Positions 13,977 through 20,378 of a stretch of DNA of 20,378 bases are shown here, in pieces. Below the pieces are notes generated by a model. That model worked only from the letters and a program-made list of their open reading frames with translations. It did no database searches and was not told the origin of the DNA. The stretch comes from an uncultured Desulfobulbaceae bacterium (GTDB lineage Bacteria > Desulfobacterota > Desulfobulbia > Desulfobulbales > BM004). Both the position numbers and the translations under genes were made by a program. The stretch spans positions 1 through 20,378 of the forward strand of contig CAMYJP010000044.1 in NCBI GenBank assembly GCA_947258675.1, read 5' to 3'. Position 1 is the first letter of the stretch. Each line of letters starts with the position of its first letter.

Positions 13977-16286
13977 CTATTCATCATCTTCCTTCAATGT
14001 TTCAGAATGACCGCAGGATTTCTCAGGACACTGCAACTTTGGAGCAGAATTTTTTGTTATTTTTTCTAGTAAAAAAGGAGCGCCGCATCCAGGACATTTT
14101 TTATCTACTGGTTTATCCCATACAGCGAAATCGCATTTGGGGTACCGATTACAACTGTAAAAAATTTTACCGCGCTTTGAAATTTTCTGAACAATTTCAC
14201 CATCGCAGCCCGTGTTAGGGCATTGTACACCGATTCCCTGCGAGTGTATATGCTTACATTCAGGGTATCCAGAACAAGCTAGAAATTTACCAAAACGGCC
14301 ATGTTTAAATACCATCGGACGACCGCATTTTTCACACACTTCGTCAGATGCTTCAGATTCTTTCGGTTCAACAGGAATGACTGTGCCGTCTTTATCTTTT
14401 TTAAAGTTCTGAGTAAATTTACAATCCGGAAAATTCTCACAAGCTAGGAATTCTCCCATTCTTCCCCACTTGATAACCATTGTCCCTTCACAGAGTTTGC
14501 ACTTGACAGTAGTAGGAGTTGCCTGCCGTTTTACAGATTTCATTTTCTGAGTTGCTTCCTCAAGCCTTTCCCGAAAGGATCCGTAAAATTTGTCAAGCAA
14601 ATCACGCCATTTTACTTTCCCTTCCTCCACCCTGTCTAGGTTGTTTTCCATGGATGCGGTGAATTCTACATTGATGATTGAAGGGAAATGTTCAACTAGT
14701 AGATCATTAACAAGTATGCCTAGGTCTGTGGGGATAAATTTTCTCTGTTCCTGGGAGACATACTCTTTGTCAAGAATTGTCGAAATAATAGAAGCATAAG
14801 TGCTAGGTCGGCCTACCCCGTTTTCTTCCAGTGCTTTAACAAGGGAAGCCTCGTTATAGCGAGGTGGGGGCTGGGTAAAGTGTTGTTTTGGATCAATTTC
14901 CAGTACCTTAAGAATGTCACCCGAGGTTAAATCCGGTAATATCATTTCCTTATCATTCCCAGGGGGATGGCCCGCTTCCTTTTTCTTGCCATTACCGCCT
15001 TCAGAAGCGGAATCATCACTAGATTCAACGTAGAGGGTCATAAAGCCAGGAAACCGCATTATCGATCCTAATGCTTTGAGGCGATATTTGCCCGCAGATA
15101 TATAGATAGCCGTCTGATCATAGATGGCCGACGACATCTGGGAGGCGACAAATCGTTTCCAGATAAGGGAATATAATGCAAGAAGATCTTTGTCCAACCT
15201 AGACGCAAGCTTTTCAGGAGTCATTGTTACGTCTGTAGGGCGAATTGCTTCATGGGCATCCTGAGCAGATTTGGATGTCTTATATTTTATAGGTTTATTA
15301 GGAATATATTTGCTACCATAATTCCCCTGGATATAATCACGTAAACTTGATAACGCCTCGTCATTGATACGCAAGGAATCTGTACGCATATAGGTGATCA
15401 GTCCAGTAGGCCCTTCATCGCCTAGCTCAATCCCCTCATAAAGCTTTTGAGCGAGCATCATAGTTTTTTTTGCCGGAAATCTTAATTTCCGGTTGGCATC
15501 CTGTTGAAGAGTACTGGTTATAAATGGCGGTGCGGGTTTTCGGTGTCTCTTTTTGTGTTCGACATTGTGTACTGTATGTTCAGAGCGGCCTAGATCAGTG
15601 ACAATTGCCTCTGCTTCAGATTGGTTTTTTACTTTTGCTTTAAGGCCATTAATCTGGTCAAGCTGAGCAGTAAAAAACGAAGGATCATCTGAAGCGATAT
15701 GTTCTTCTATGGTCCAGTATTCCTCGGGTTCAAATATTTTGATCTCCTGCTCCCGCTCACAGATCATGCGCACTGCAACTGATTGTACACGACCTGCGGA
15801 AAGACCGCGCCTCACCTTTTTCCAGAGGAGTGGTGAAATTTGATACCCGACAAGTCTGTCAAGGATTCGTCTCGCTTGTTGGGCTTCAAAGCGTTTGTAG
15901 TCAATTTCGGTAGAGTTAGCCAGCGAAGTTAGTATAGCCTTCTTGGTAAGCTCATGGAAAAGGGCCCTGTGTATCGGTTTTTTCGCAGATTTTAAACAGG
16001 AAGCTATATGCCAGGCAATAGCTTCACCTTCCCGGTCCGGATCTGGAGCCAGAAAGACTTCATCAGCCTTTTTTGCCGCTTTCTTCAGATCAGAGATGAT
16101 TTTGCTCTTTCCCTTAATCGTGACGTATTGTGGTTTGAATTTATTATCAACCTCCACACCCAGTTTATTGACAGGCAGGTCTCGTATATGGCCAACTGAT
16201 GCCTTAACATCAAAATTATTACCCAGATATCTTTTCAGGGTTCGTGCTTTAGCAGGTGATTCGACAATAACTAGTGATTTTGACAT
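13977..16286 (-). CDS. topA: DNA topoisomerase I
   Basis: A 769-residue type IA topoisomerase that relaxes negative supercoils. The Toprim domain begins at the N-terminus (L-V-I-V-E-S-P-A-K-A) and carries the acidic D-P-D-R-E-G-E-A at 82-89. E-A-Q-Q-A-R-R-I-L-D-R-L-V-G-Y at 134-148 and the R-x-G-L-S-A-G-R-V-Q-S-V segment follow. The nucleophile is Tyr-299 in G-L-I-T-Y-M-R-T-D-S. An E-A-S-L-V-K-x-L-E-E-x-G-I/V-G-R-P-S-T-Y-A block is also present. The C-terminal 170 residues hold four Cys4-type zinc ribbons. A short polar insertion (near residues 424-446, Ser/Gly/Lys rich) looks like a loop. The upstream region is a 484-base divergent gap. rsfS starts about 130 bases downstream. Confidence 0.98.
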   Translation of the reverse strand: MSKSLVIVESPAKARTLKRYLGNNFDVKASVGHIRDLPVNKLGVEVDNKFKPQYVTIKGKSKIISDLKKAAKKADEVFLAPDPDREGEAIAWHIASCLKSAKKPIHRALFHELTKKAILTSLANSTEIDYKRFEAQQARRILDRLVGYQISPLLWKKVRRGLSAGRVQSVAVRMICEREQEIKIFEPEEYWTIEEHIASDDPSFFTAQLDQINGLKAKVKNQSEAEAIVTDLGRSEHTVHNVEHKKRHRKPAPPFITSTLQQDANRKLRFPAKKTMMLAQKLYEGIELGDEGPTGLITYMRTDSLRINDEALSSLRDYIQGNYGSKYIPNKPIKYKTSKSAQDAHEAIRPTDVTMTPEKLASRLDKDLLALYSLIWKRFVASQMSSAIYDQTAIYISAGKYRLKALGSIMRFPGFMTLYVESSDDSASEGGNGKKKEAGHPPGNDKEMILPDLTSGDILKVLEIDPKQHFTQPPPRYNEASLVKALEENGVGRPSTYASIISTILDKEYVSQEQRKFIPTDLGILVNDLLVEHFPSIINVEFTASMENNLDRVEEGKVKWRDLLDKFYGSFRERLEEATQKMKSVKRQATPTTVKCKLCEGTMVIKWGRMGEFLACENFPDCKFTQNFKKDKDGTVIPVEPKESEASDEVCEKCGRPMVFKHGRFGKFLACSGYPECKHIHSQGIGVQCPNTGCDGEIVQKISKRGKIFYSCNRYPKCDFAVWDKPVDKKCPGCGAPFLLEKITKNSAPKLQCPEKSCGHSETLKEDDE

Positions 16287-16350
16287 AATATTTTATTAAG
16301 TATTATAAATGGTGTTTGATTGTTATGAGTTAAGGCTAAAAAATATATGC

Positions 16351-16386
16351 ATCCGGAGAACACTGATAAATCTACCCTCTCCGGAT
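16351..16386 (-). promoter_or_regulatory. Inverted repeat in the topA leader
   Basis: ATCCGGAGA at 16351-16359 and TCTCCGGAT at 16378-16386 pair perfectly over 9 bp with an 18-base loop. In the topA direction the hairpin is followed, nine bases on, by a T-rich stretch, so it could act as a leader terminator/attenuator or a structured 5' UTR about 65 bases before the topA start. The T run is offset from the stem, so terminator activity is doubtful. Confidence 0.45.
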
Positions 16387-16697
16387 ATTCATCCTATTAC
16401 CTCTATTATAATTTATAAATAGCAGGTCTAACAGCTACAATAATACCGAGTTCTTTCGGTGTCCATAAATGAGAACTATACCCTGATAGTAAACTTTTTT
16501 TCTTTGCACAAAATTACTTCAGTTAATTTGTCATTTTCTGACTAAATAGAAAAAAACTGTTTATAAGGTTTTGTACCCGGCCAAGAAAATGGAGAAAACT
16601 ATCATAGATGTATGTATGAATTCAAGGTATCTTTCATTTTCGCACAGAAGAATTATTCGAAAATTTCCGAAAACCGCTATTAACAGAGGGTATTAGT

Positions 16698-16761
16698 TTA
16701 CCTGGTAAAAAATGACAACATTTTTGTCTCAGATTTGTAGGAACCAAGGGTTACCAGGAAA
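16698..16761. promoter_or_regulatory. Two TTWCCTGGTAA elements before the metallophosphoesterase
   Basis: TTACCTGGTAA at 16698-16708 is a perfect palindrome around a central T. GTTACCAGGAAA at 16750-16761 is the same element in reverse with one change, and its AGGAAA end also serves as the probable ribosome binding site of the gene at 16771. The two copies can also pair as an 8-bp inverted repeat (16701-16708 with 16751-16758). A third copy lies before the downstream kinase. An operator or an mRNA switch over the ribosome binding site are both possible. Confidence 0.4.
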
Positions 16762-16770
16762 GATTCAATT

Positions 16771-17499
16771 ATGAGAATAGCGGTAATTTCAGACATACAT
16801 GGAAATCTTGAAGCCTTTAGTCAAGTCCTGGCTGACTTAGAACAGAAAAACCCTGACAAGATCATAAACCTTGGAGATATCGTAGGATATGGTCCGGATC
16901 CTGAGGCAGTGGTAAGAATGATAAGAACCCGTTCGATATCTTCTGTTATGGGTAATCATGAACTGGCATTGAAGTCGGAACAATATTTTAGCCGCTTGAA
17001 TGAAGTAACCCAGCAATCAATTATTATCACGCAGAGATTGCTTTCCGCCGACAGTATGAAGTTCCTAAGAAATCTCCCTCCTGTAAAATCATTTTGTGGT
17101 GGCAGATTTGTGCACGGTTGTCCTCCAGAATCTTCTACTGTCTATCTTTTTGATCCTTCGGAAAAAATGCTGCGAAAACTGGCGGTATCTTTTCCTGAAA
17201 GTGTATGCTTTGTCGGGCATACACACAATCTGTCACAATTTGAGATTAACCGGAATAAAATTCGTAAAAAAACACCAGATAATGGGATTATTACTTTGGA
17301 TTCTGAGAGCAAATATATAATGGCTGTGGGAAGTGTCGGGCAACCGAGAGATGGTCTGAACAACAATGCCAAATATGTGATTTGGGATACAGAGGAGCAC
17401 TCTTTGGAAGTTAGATTCGTCCCATATGACGCTTCACTGACTGCAGAGAAGATTATAAGACTTGGGTTTCCAAAACAGAATGCAACCAGATTGTTGTAA
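16771..17499 (+). CDS. Calcineurin-like metallophosphoesterase (YfcE/ApaH-like superfamily)
   Basis: A 242-residue soluble dinuclear-metal phosphoesterase. All five family blocks are visible: D-I-H at 8-10, G-D at 35-36, G-N-H-E at 61-64, the later single His in F-V-H-G (His-114), and G-H-T-H at 148-151. The compact form without inserts resembles the Metallophos_2 group (phosphodiesterases and diadenosine-tetraphosphatase/PPP-like phosphatases). The true substrate (phosphoprotein, cyclic or dinucleotide) cannot be read from sequence. ATG 16771 follows AGGAAA about ten bases upstream. It is 136 bases before a Ser/Thr kinase on the same strand and shares a sequence element with it, so a phosphatase opposing the kinase is one attractive but unproven reading. 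Confidence 0.92.
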   Translation: MRIAVISDIHGNLEAFSQVLADLEQKNPDKIINLGDIVGYGPDPEAVVRMIRTRSISSVMGNHELALKSEQYFSRLNEVTQQSIIITQRLLSADSMKFLRNLPPVKSFCGGRFVHGCPPESSTVYLFDPSEKMLRKLAVSFPESVCFVGHTHNLSQFEINRNKIRKKTPDNGIITLDSESKYIMAVGSVGQPRDGLNNNAKYVIWDTEEHSLEVRFVPYDASLTAEKIIRLGFPKQNATRLL

Positions 17500-17537
17500 C
17501 AATTCTTGCTGAGTGAAAGAGATGATTAAATATCGTG

Positions 17538-17549
17538 TTTCCTGGTAAC
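17538..17549. promoter_or_regulatory. Third TTWCCTGGTAA element, upstream of the kinase gene
   Basis: TTTCCTGGTAAC here is the exact reverse complement of GTTACCAGGAAA at 16750-16761, giving a perfect 12-bp inverted repeat that flanks the metallophosphoesterase gene. It lies about 90 bases before the kinase ATG, a suitable place for an operator. Confidence 0.35.
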
Positions 17550-17635
17550 TTAGGAAATTGATTCTGCAAATAATTCACTCTTTGTCGCTTATAGCTGTTT
17601 TATTCTGAGATCGGATTGGTCGGCTGTTTAAAATT

Positions 17636-18988
17636 ATGAGAAAAATAGGTCGGTATTATATTCGAGGGCTTCTTGGTAAAGGTGGTATGGCCACAGTTTA
17701 TAAGGTGGCAATGCCGGTTACAGGCAAAATTGTCGCATTGAAACTTCTAGCTCCGTCGGATGTGCTGCAAGACCTGGTAGGAGAAGCAGAACTCAGACGT
17801 ATTTTTACAGTTGAAGCAGTCACTATGGCCGGCCTGCGTCATCCTCATATCGCTGATATCCGGGATTTCGATGAAGATGAACATGGTCGTCCTTTTTATG
17901 TCATGGAGTATTATTGTAAGAATCTAGGTATCATGATCGGTGAGCACTTTCGGGTAGAAGAACATTCCAGAATTATAGACCCGGATAAGGCTATCCATTA
18001 TTGCCTTCAAATTCTGGATGGACTTTCCTGTCTGCACCAGGCTGGTATAATTCATCGCGATATCAAACCTTATAATATATTAGTGACCGACCAAGATTCA
18101 GTAAAAATATGTGATTTTGGCCTTTCCAAACTCCATGGGGAACGAATTGTCCGGCCCAGAAATCTACAGGTAGGCTCTCCATATTATGCTGCCCCGGAAC
18201 AGGAAGCAGAGCCAGATTCGGTGGATGCCCGAGCAGATCTGTATTCCAGCGGCGTACTTTTTTACAGGATGCTTACAGGAAAATTACCAGATTCTTCTGA
18301 GAGGGCCAGTCATTTGAATCAACTGCTGGATAAAGAGTGGGACCGCTTTTTCGATAACGCTTTAGCTTATTCTGCGGGAGATCGCTTCCCAAACGCCAGA
18401 GATATGCACAAGGCTTTGATTTCATTGAGTGAGCATTGGCAAAAGAGTAAGGAAAACACTTGCTCATTTATTGACACCAAGCCACAGACCCAACATTCAG
18501 AGAATAATGATGAGGTGGCCTCTCTGCGCAGCAAACCTATAAGAGTCGCTCCTCGGCAGGGAAGACAAATTTTCAATCTGGATAGTTTGTGGAGACCGAA
18601 AAATTATATCGCTAATCAGTTCAGCGAAGGGAGGGGCGGTATTATTATCGATAATAAATGTTCCCTTCTCTGGCAGAAGGGCGGTTCTGATTACCCGATG
18701 ACTTGGGAGATGACCCGGCAGTATATACAAACTGTAAATCAACAAAAATTTGCCGGAAGAGATGGCTGGCGCCTTCCCACAGTGGATGAGTTGTTGTCTT
18801 TATTAACAGAAGTATCCAGAGTTGAAGCATACTGCATTGCACCACTTTTTGATCGAAGCAAAAAATGGTTGTGGAGCGCAGATCAACGATCCCATATGGC
18901 TGCCTGGTATGTGAGTGTTGATTTGGGATTTATTGGGTGGCAGGACATGACCTGTTATAATTATGTGCGCGCCGTTAGTTTTATTTGA
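17636..18988 (+). CDS. Hanks-type serine/threonine protein kinase fused to a C-terminal DUF1566 (Lcl_C) domain
   Basis: A 450-residue soluble kinase. The N-terminal catalytic domain (about 7-275) has the glycine loop G-K-G-G-M-A-T-V-Y, Lys-36, helix-C Glu-60, H-R-D-I-K-P-Y-N with Asp-142 and Asn-147, D-F-G at 160-162, and A-P-E at 186-188, so it should be active. A polar linker of about 60 residues without a membrane helix leads to a C-terminal DUF1566 domain (about 334-450). That domain has D-N-K-C-S-L-L-W-Q, G-R-D-G-W-R-L-P-T-V-D-E-L near 375-387, W-S-A-D, and the end Y-N-Y-V-R-A-V. DUF1566 domains have a lectin-like fold and are more usual on extracellular proteins; here it probably senses a ligand or recruits a partner in the cytoplasm. 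No clear ribosome binding site precedes ATG 17636. The membrane protein gene follows after 18 bases. Confidence 0.93.
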   Translation: MRKIGRYYIRGLLGKGGMATVYKVAMPVTGKIVALKLLAPSDVLQDLVGEAELRRIFTVEAVTMAGLRHPHIADIRDFDEDEHGRPFYVMEYYCKNLGIMIGEHFRVEEHSRIIDPDKAIHYCLQILDGLSCLHQAGIIHRDIKPYNILVTDQDSVKICDFGLSKLHGERIVRPRNLQVGSPYYAAPEQEAEPDSVDARADLYSSGVLFYRMLTGKLPDSSERASHLNQLLDKEWDRFFDNALAYSAGDRFPNARDMHKALISLSEHWQKSKENTCSFIDTKPQTQHSENNDEVASLRSKPIRVAPRQGRQIFNLDSLWRPKNYIANQFSEGRGGIIIDNKCSLLWQKGGSDYPMTWEMTRQYIQTVNQQKFAGRDGWRLPTVDELLSLLTEVSRVEAYCIAPLFDRSKKWLWSADQRSHMAAWYVSVDLGFIGWQDMTCYNYVRAVSFI

Positions 18989-19006
18989 GAGCAAAAGGCA
19001 GGCTGA

Positions 19007-19975
19007 ATGGAATTTATCGATACAGCTGTATATCTTTGGCACGGATTGGGTTGGCCCCTGATCAGACTCATTTTTTTTATTTCCCTGGGGTTGTTAATTG
19101 GCAACCTCATTGAATCATTGAATTGGACCCATGCGGTGGCCAGGCTCACTACCCCCCTCATCCGTTTGGGGAGACTGTCAGATACAGCGGGCGCCAGTTT
19201 TACTATGGCTTTTTTTTCAGGTGTTACTGCAAATACAATGTTGGCAGAAGCCTATGATCAGAAAAGAATAAGCAAACAAGAATTGATATTTGCCAATCTG
19301 TTTAACAGTTTGCCAACCTATTTTCTTCACCTGCCCACTCTTTTTTTTCTTGCTGCTCCATTGATAAAAGGAACTGCTTTTGTGTACGTAGGTCTGACCT
19401 TGTTTGCCGCATTTCTAAGGACTTTGCTGATAATAGTCTTAGGAAGAGCAATACTTGTGACTAAATCCGGAAACTGTATATCCTGTAAGCTTGAAGAAGA
19501 AAAAGTCTCTGACTGGCGAGTTGCTGTTAATAAAGCTTGGCTCAGGTTTCGTATGAGAATCAGGAAGATTCTGGTTTTTACCATGCCGATCTATGTCTTG
19601 ATTTTTATATTGAGCCGTTTTGGCGCTTTCGCGAGGATGGAAGAGGCAATGGCCCAGCATCTCAGTTTTCTGGCCTGGCTGCATCCGCAGACCATATCCA
19701 TCGTTGCTCTTCAGCTTTCAGCAGATTTATCCATAGGACTGGCAGCAGCAGGTGCATTACTTGATGAAGGCAGTTTAAGCTCAAGGGATGTTGTGCTCGC
19801 TCTGTTGGTAGGCAATATTGTCTCCTCGCCTATGCGGGCGATACGACACCAGTTGCCTTTTTATTCAGGCATATTCCGTCCAGCTTTAGCTACGGAGCTG
19901 ATATTATATAATCAATCGTTCAGGATGGTCAGTATCATGTTGGTTGCTTGGTTTTATTATCTGTTTGCCATTTGA
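19007..19975 (+). CDS. Nucleoside-recognition (Gate) domain membrane protein
   Basis: A 322-residue integral membrane protein with about eight hydrophobic segments. It resembles the Gate/nucleoside-recognition family shared by nucleoside transporters, spore maturation proteins SpmA/SpmB and FeoB, with the repeated core G-A-S-F-T-M-A-F-F-S-G-V-T-A-N-T-M-L near residues 62-79 and a similar S-A-D-L-S-I-G-L-A-A-A-G-A-L-L near 235-250, consistent with a two-repeat architecture. A charged cytoplasmic loop in the middle (about 150-180) contains C-I-S-C. It begins 18 bases after the kinase stop, with a modest AGGCAGG before ATG 19007, and is probably in the same operon. The transported substrate is unknown; the family name does not establish nucleoside transport. 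It could be a target of the kinase. Confidence 0.8.
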   Translation: MEFIDTAVYLWHGLGWPLIRLIFFISLGLLIGNLIESLNWTHAVARLTTPLIRLGRLSDTAGASFTMAFFSGVTANTMLAEAYDQKRISKQELIFANLFNSLPTYFLHLPTLFFLAAPLIKGTAFVYVGLTLFAAFLRTLLIIVLGRAILVTKSGNCISCKLEEEKVSDWRVAVNKAWLRFRMRIRKILVFTMPIYVLIFILSRFGAFARMEEAMAQHLSFLAWLHPQTISIVALQLSADLSIGLAAAGALLDEGSLSSRDVVLALLVGNIVSSPMRAIRHQLPFYSGIFRPALATELILYNQSFRMVSIMLVAWFYYLFAI

Positions 19976-20037
19976 TAAGAAACCAAGGAGTAATTGCTTG
20001 AATGGATTGAGATATATATAAGAAAAATGTCGTGATA

Positions 20038-20051
20038 TTGATTCAAGTCAA
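20038..20051. promoter_or_regulatory. FNR/CRP-family-like site upstream of the hemerythrin gene
   Basis: TTGATTCAAGTCAA matches the FNR consensus TTGAT-N4-ATCAA with one mismatch in the second half-site (GTCAA). It lies about 120 bases before the hemerythrin-like ATG, in a 194-base gap that otherwise shows no gene. Control by an oxygen- or NO-responsive FNR-family regulator would make sense for an oxygen-binding hemerythrin, but a single match in AT-rich DNA can be chance. Confidence 0.35.
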
Positions 20052-20169
20052 GGTTTTTGATGATTTTAACCGCAATAATTGTATCTGACTATCAATTTTA
20101 AAATTTTCACTAGGATGACACGTTGAAGCTTGTGCAGTCTATCATATGAGAAGACAAGGAGGATGGTAA

Positions 20170-20378
20170 ATGGAAAAAAGCATCAGGTGGGATGACTATC
20201 TAATTGCAGAGCATGAGTTGATTGAACGGAGTATGGCTGTTTTAAAGGAATGTCTCGAAAGTTTTGATGAATCCGTGGCGCAGCCCTTTCAGATGCAGCG
20301 GGCCATTGATTTTTTATTGGAGTTTGGTGACAAGATGCATAATCGGAAGGAAGAAGAATTTCTTTTTCCTTTGATGTC
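20170..20378 (+). CDS. Hemerythrin-like HHE domain protein, N-terminal part (partial)
   Basis: The first 69 codons of a gene that runs off the right edge. The product starts M-E-K-S-I-R-W-D-D-Y-L-I-A-E-H-E-L-I-E-R, where His-15 is the usual first iron ligand, and later shows D-K-M-H-N-R-K-E-E-E-F-L-F-P with His-57 and Glu-61 in the HxxxE spacing of the hemerythrin HHE fold. Such proteins bind a di-iron centre and act in oxygen, NO or iron handling. A strong AAGGAGG at about 20157-20163 lies six bases before the ATG. The remaining iron ligands would be beyond the window. Confidence 0.88.
   Translation, partial: MEKSIRWDDYLIAEHELIERSMAVLKECLESFDESVAQPFQMQRAIDFLLEFGDKMHNRKEEEFLFPLM

Larger units (their letters stand above)
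16287..16770. other. Divergent intergenic region between topA and the metallophosphoesterase gene
   Basis: About 484 AT-rich bases that should carry promoters in both directions. It contains a 9-bp inverted repeat at 16351-16386, a small hairpin ACCGA/TCGGT at 16445-16460, and two copies of a TTWCCTGGTAA element near the + strand gene (16698-16708 and, inverted, 16751-16761). No complete gene, tRNA or clear -35/-10 pair was found. Confidence 0.6.

Noticed and set aside
16406..16506. Minus-strand open stretch with protein-like text (L-W-T-P-K-E-L-G-I-I-V-A-V-R-P-A-I) in the topA leader
   Set aside because: It is only about 33 codons, has no start codon in frame before an upstream stop, and matches no family I recognise; it may be chance or a gene relic.
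19985..20036. Small frame after an AAGGAG at 19985-19990
   Set aside because: Open for only 7 to 13 codons in any frame with an unusual TTG start, and no recognisable product.
1..20378. CRISPR array, tRNA/rRNA genes, insertion sequences, defence-island or prophage genes
   Set aside because: No regularly spaced repeats, cloverleaf-like sequences, transposase or integrase motifs were found; the only tandem array is the 35-base heptamer repeat.

Overview
The window looks like a chromosomal segment of an anaerobic Gram-negative bacterium of moderate-to-low GC. The most likely group is the Desulfobacterota (former sulfate-reducing Deltaproteobacteria, perhaps near Desulfobulbales). This is inferred from gene content and style (a liv ABC cassette ending in an arylacetate-CoA ligase, paired single-helix TatA proteins, cNMP-binding histidine kinase, hemerythrin) and was not tested by any search. 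Almost every gene belongs to a recognised family. No tRNA, rRNA, CRISPR array, insertion sequence or prophage gene was seen.

Region 1 (1-5511, + strand) is a transport and activation operon: the 3' end of a livK-type binding protein, a strong intrinsic terminator, then livH, livM, livG, livF and a phenylacetate-CoA ligase. The last gene begins inside a five-copy CCTTGAA tandem repeat. Region 2 (5612-6077, - strand) holds two tandem tatA genes; the shorter one encodes only 57 residues. A roughly 700-base gap without a convincing gene follows. Region 3 (6778-8963) is a purine-salvage block: mtnP and apt on + convert methylthioadenosine to adenine and then AMP, and a purine nucleoside phosphorylase on - converges on apt with only 15 bases between stops.

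Region 4 (9102-16286, all - strand, read right to left) is housekeeping: topA, rsfS, gpmI, thrC and then a soluble cyclic-nucleotide-binding histidine kinase. A roughly 480-base divergent intergenic region with inverted repeats precedes topA.

Region 5 (16771-20378, + strand) is the least ordinary part. It holds a calcineurin-like metallophosphoesterase, a soluble Ser/Thr kinase whose C-terminus is a DUF1566 (Lcl_C, lectin-like fold) domain, and a multi-helix membrane protein of the nucleoside-recognition/Gate type. The start of a hemerythrin-like protein follows. Copies of a near-palindromic TTWCCTGGTAA element lie upstream of both the phosphoesterase and the kinase, so the three genes may form a phospho-signalling module. 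This is the best candidate for undescribed biology here. The evidence is gene order, domain fusion and a short shared motif, nothing stronger.
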